Shown: positions 62,538 to 64,000 of the stretch, one piece after another | Layout: each line of letters opens with the position of its first letter | Position numbering within the stretch: the stretch's first letter is position 1 | Assembly: GCF_000739695.1 (NCBI RefSeq) | Contig: NZ_BBIO01000003.1 | Coordinates: 186,001 to 250,000 of the forward strand | Length of the DNA stretch: 64,000 bases | Direction of reading: 5' to 3' | Source: Tepidicaulis marinus | Lineage (GTDB): Bacteria; Pseudomonadota; Alphaproteobacteria; Parvibaculales; Parvibaculaceae | Made by a program: the position numbers and the translations under genes | Notes under the pieces: generated by a model | Seen by the model: only the letters and a program-made list of their open reading frames with translations | The model's database searches: none | Told to the model about the DNA's origin: nothing

Positions 62538-62669
62538 TTAAGAGGCCTGCTCCTCCTGCTGCGGGGCGGGCGGGTCTTGGAGGTTGCCCTTCTTGCCGCA
62601 AGCGGCAAGGCCGAGCGCCAGGGTCAGAGCGGTGGTCAGCGCAATGGTCAGTGTGCGTGTGCGTTTCAT
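62538..62669 (-). CDS. lptM: Small lipoprotein LptM (YifL-like)
   Basis: A 43-residue lipoprotein. The leader [20 protein letters not shown] ends in the lipobox LAAC with Cys24, followed by the family-defining [10 protein letters not shown]. LptM (formerly YifL) assists maturation of the LptD-LptE complex that inserts lipopolysaccharide. Its ATG overlaps the argH stop (ATGA), so translation is coupled, and its place between argH and lysA is conserved in proteobacteria. Confidence 0.9.
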   Translation of the reverse strand: MKRTRTLTIALTTALTLALGLAACGKKGNLQDPPAPQQEEQAS

Positions 62670-64000
62670 GGTTTTGCCGATCCGTTTTTGTTTTCCCCGG
62701 CCAGCGCCTTTTCCCAGAACGCGGCCATGGCCTTGACGTTATCCGGCGCCGTGCCGCCGAAGCTCGTGCGGCTTTTGACGGAATTGTCGATGCCGAGCAC
62801 GGAATAGACTTCCTCGGTGATGCGCGGTTCTGTTTCCTGCATTTCGGCCAGGGAAAGCCCGTCGAGATCGCAGCCTTTTGCCTCCGCCTTCGCCACCAGC
62901 GTGCCGGTGACATGGTGCGCGTTGCGGAAGGGCATGTCCAGCGTGCGCACCAGCCAGTCGGCAAGGTCCGTGGCGGTGGAAAAGCCCTTGGCGGCGCTGG
63001 CGCGCATCGCTTCTTCGTTCACCTTAAGGCGCGTCACCATGGCGGTCATGGCGGCGATGCAGAGCGAGAGGGAATCGAGCGCGTCGAAGGCGGTTTCCTT
63101 GTCTTCCTGCATGTCCTTGGAATAGGCGAGCGGCAGGCCCTTCATCACGACGAGGAGCGAGGTCAGACCGCCGATCACCCGGCCGGTCTTGGCGCGCACG
63201 AGCTCGGCGGCATCCGGGTTCTTTTTCTGCGGCATGATGGAGGAGCCCGTGGTCAGGCTGTCCGGCAGGCGTACGAAATCGAACCCGGGCGTCACCCAGA
63301 TCACCAGCTCCTCGGCAAGGCGCGAGAGATGCACGGCCGTGATCGCCGCCGCGCTCAAGGTTTCGAGCACGAAATCGCGGTCCGACACGCTGTCGAGCGA
63401 ATTGCGCGTCGGCCCGTCGAAGCCGAGTGCCGCGGCGGTCTTTTCCCGGTCGATGGGAAAGGAGGTGCCGGCAAGGGCGGCCGCGCCGAGCGGGCTTTCG
63501 TTCAGCCTTTTGCGCGCATCGGCAAAGCGGCCCCGGTCCCGGCCCGCCATTTCCACATAAGCCAGACAATGATGGCCGAAGGTGACGGGCTGGGCGGTCT
63601 GCAAATGCGTAAAGCCCGGCATGACGGTTGCCGCATGCGCCTTGGCTTTGGCCACCAGCGCTTCCTGCAAGGCGTGCAGCTGGCCGTCCAGATGATCGAG
63701 CGTGTCGCGGATATAGAGCTTGAAATCCGTCGCCACCTGGTCGTTGCGCGAGCGGGCGGTGTGAAGGCGGCCTGCGGCCTCGCCCACGGTTTCTTTCAGG
63801 CGCGCCTCGATATTCATGTGAATATCTTCAAGCGCGCGGGAGAATTCGAATGTGCCTGCCTCGATTTCCACGCTGATCGCGTCGAGCCCCGCGACAATTT
63901 GATCTGCATCCGCCTTTGCAATAATTCCCTTTTCGGCGAGCATATGGGCATGCGCTTTCGAGCCCCTTATATCCTGGGCGGCAAAACGCTTGTCGAAGCC
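62666..64000 (-). CDS. argH: Argininosuccinate lyase, 5' end beyond the window
   Basis: The 3' 445 codons of argH; the reading frame stays open to the window edge ([19 protein letters not shown] before the first internal Met), so the start lies outside. The enzyme splits argininosuccinate to arginine and fumarate. The fumarase-superfamily signature [13 protein letters not shown], the [13 protein letters not shown] motif and [16 protein letters not shown] are present. About 10-20 N-terminal residues are missing if length is typical. It overlaps lptM by four bases. Confidence 0.95.
   Translation of the reverse strand, partial: GFDKRFAAQDIRGSKAHAHMLAEKGIIAKADADQIVAGLDAISVEIEAGTFEFSRALEDIHMNIEARLKETVGEAAGRLHTARSRNDQVATDFKLYIRDTLDHLDGQLHALQEALVAKAKAHAATVMPGFTHLQTAQPVTFGHHCLAYVEMAGRDRGRFADARKRLNESPLGAAALAGTSFPIDREKTAAALGFDGPTRNSLDSVSDRDFVLETLSAAAITAVHLSRLAEELVIWVTPGFDFVRLPDSLTTGSSIMPQKKNPDAAELVRAKTGRVIGGLTSLLVVMKGLPLAYSKDMQEDKETAFDALDSLSLCIAAMTAMVTRLKVNEEAMRASAAKGFSTATDLADWLVRTLDMPFRNAHHVTGTLVAKAEAKGCDLDGLSLAEMQETEPRITEEVYSVLGIDNSVKSRTSFGGTAPDNVKAMAAFWEKALAGENKNGSAKP

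Overview
The window is about 64 kb of GC-rich chromosome from an alphaproteobacterium. Clade-typical families support this: DUF2336, DUF2125, the DUF4175/TIGR02302 protein, a PhaR regulator, an adenosylcobalamin-dependent ribonucleotide reductase, the metX-metW pair and the argH-lptM-lysA run. Two alphaproteobacterial regulatory motifs are also present: a GTTC-N7-GTTC SOS box and a TTAA-N7-TTAA CtrA site. A Hyphomicrobiales- or Parvibaculales-like heterotroph fits; the genus cannot be set from the sequence alone. I saw no insertion sequence, prophage, CRISPR array, rRNA gene or intact tRNA gene.

Region 1 (0.2-12.7 kb): a group III truncated hemoglobin, two tandem DUF1329 exported proteins, then a polyhydroxyalkanoate (PHA) block. 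On the minus strand this reads phasin, then phaC (class II synthase), phaZ (depolymerase), a second phasin and a PhaD-like TetR regulator. FeoAB ferrous iron uptake, a BtuF-like binding protein without a signal peptide and a Cys-rich protein follow. Region 2 (12.8-25.4 kb): an acyl-CoA synthetase, a MerR regulator, a TetR regulator and a membrane protein that share an operator, a four-gene polyamine-type ABC transporter, a GST, rlmJ, DUF2336, a small DUF2061 membrane protein under a possible iron box, and a Nudix hydrolase.

Region 3 (25.5-42.6 kb): alanine dehydrogenase, small exported and membrane proteins, rpmF, a translationally coupled pabB-pabA-pabC folate operon, a hydrolase, a 2,4-dienoyl-CoA-reductase-like SDR with an enoyl-CoA hydratase, a gamma-glutamyltransferase, phaR, cell-envelope enzymes (DUF882, polysaccharide deacetylase), a cupin, gloB and a methyltransferase. 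Region 4 (42.6-64 kb): a PII protein, metX-metW, a tyrosine-branch operon (chorismate mutase, aminotransferase, TyrA-type dehydrogenase), a nrdJ-VOC-ycaQ operon behind an SOS box, plsC, DUF218, ftsEX behind a CtrA-like site, a zinc-ribbon protein with hpt, a large DUF4175 protein, lysA, lptM and the 3' part of argH.

The genes join into a few themes. PHA storage and beta-oxidation genes (phaC, phaZ, phasins, acyl-CoA synthetase, SDR, hydratase) sit with two PHA-type regulators, PhaD and PhaR. Iron control is suggested at two promoters. The most unusual arrangement is a probable DNA-damage operon that couples deoxynucleotide supply (NrdJ) with a YcaQ-type crosslink glycosylase and a VOC protein.
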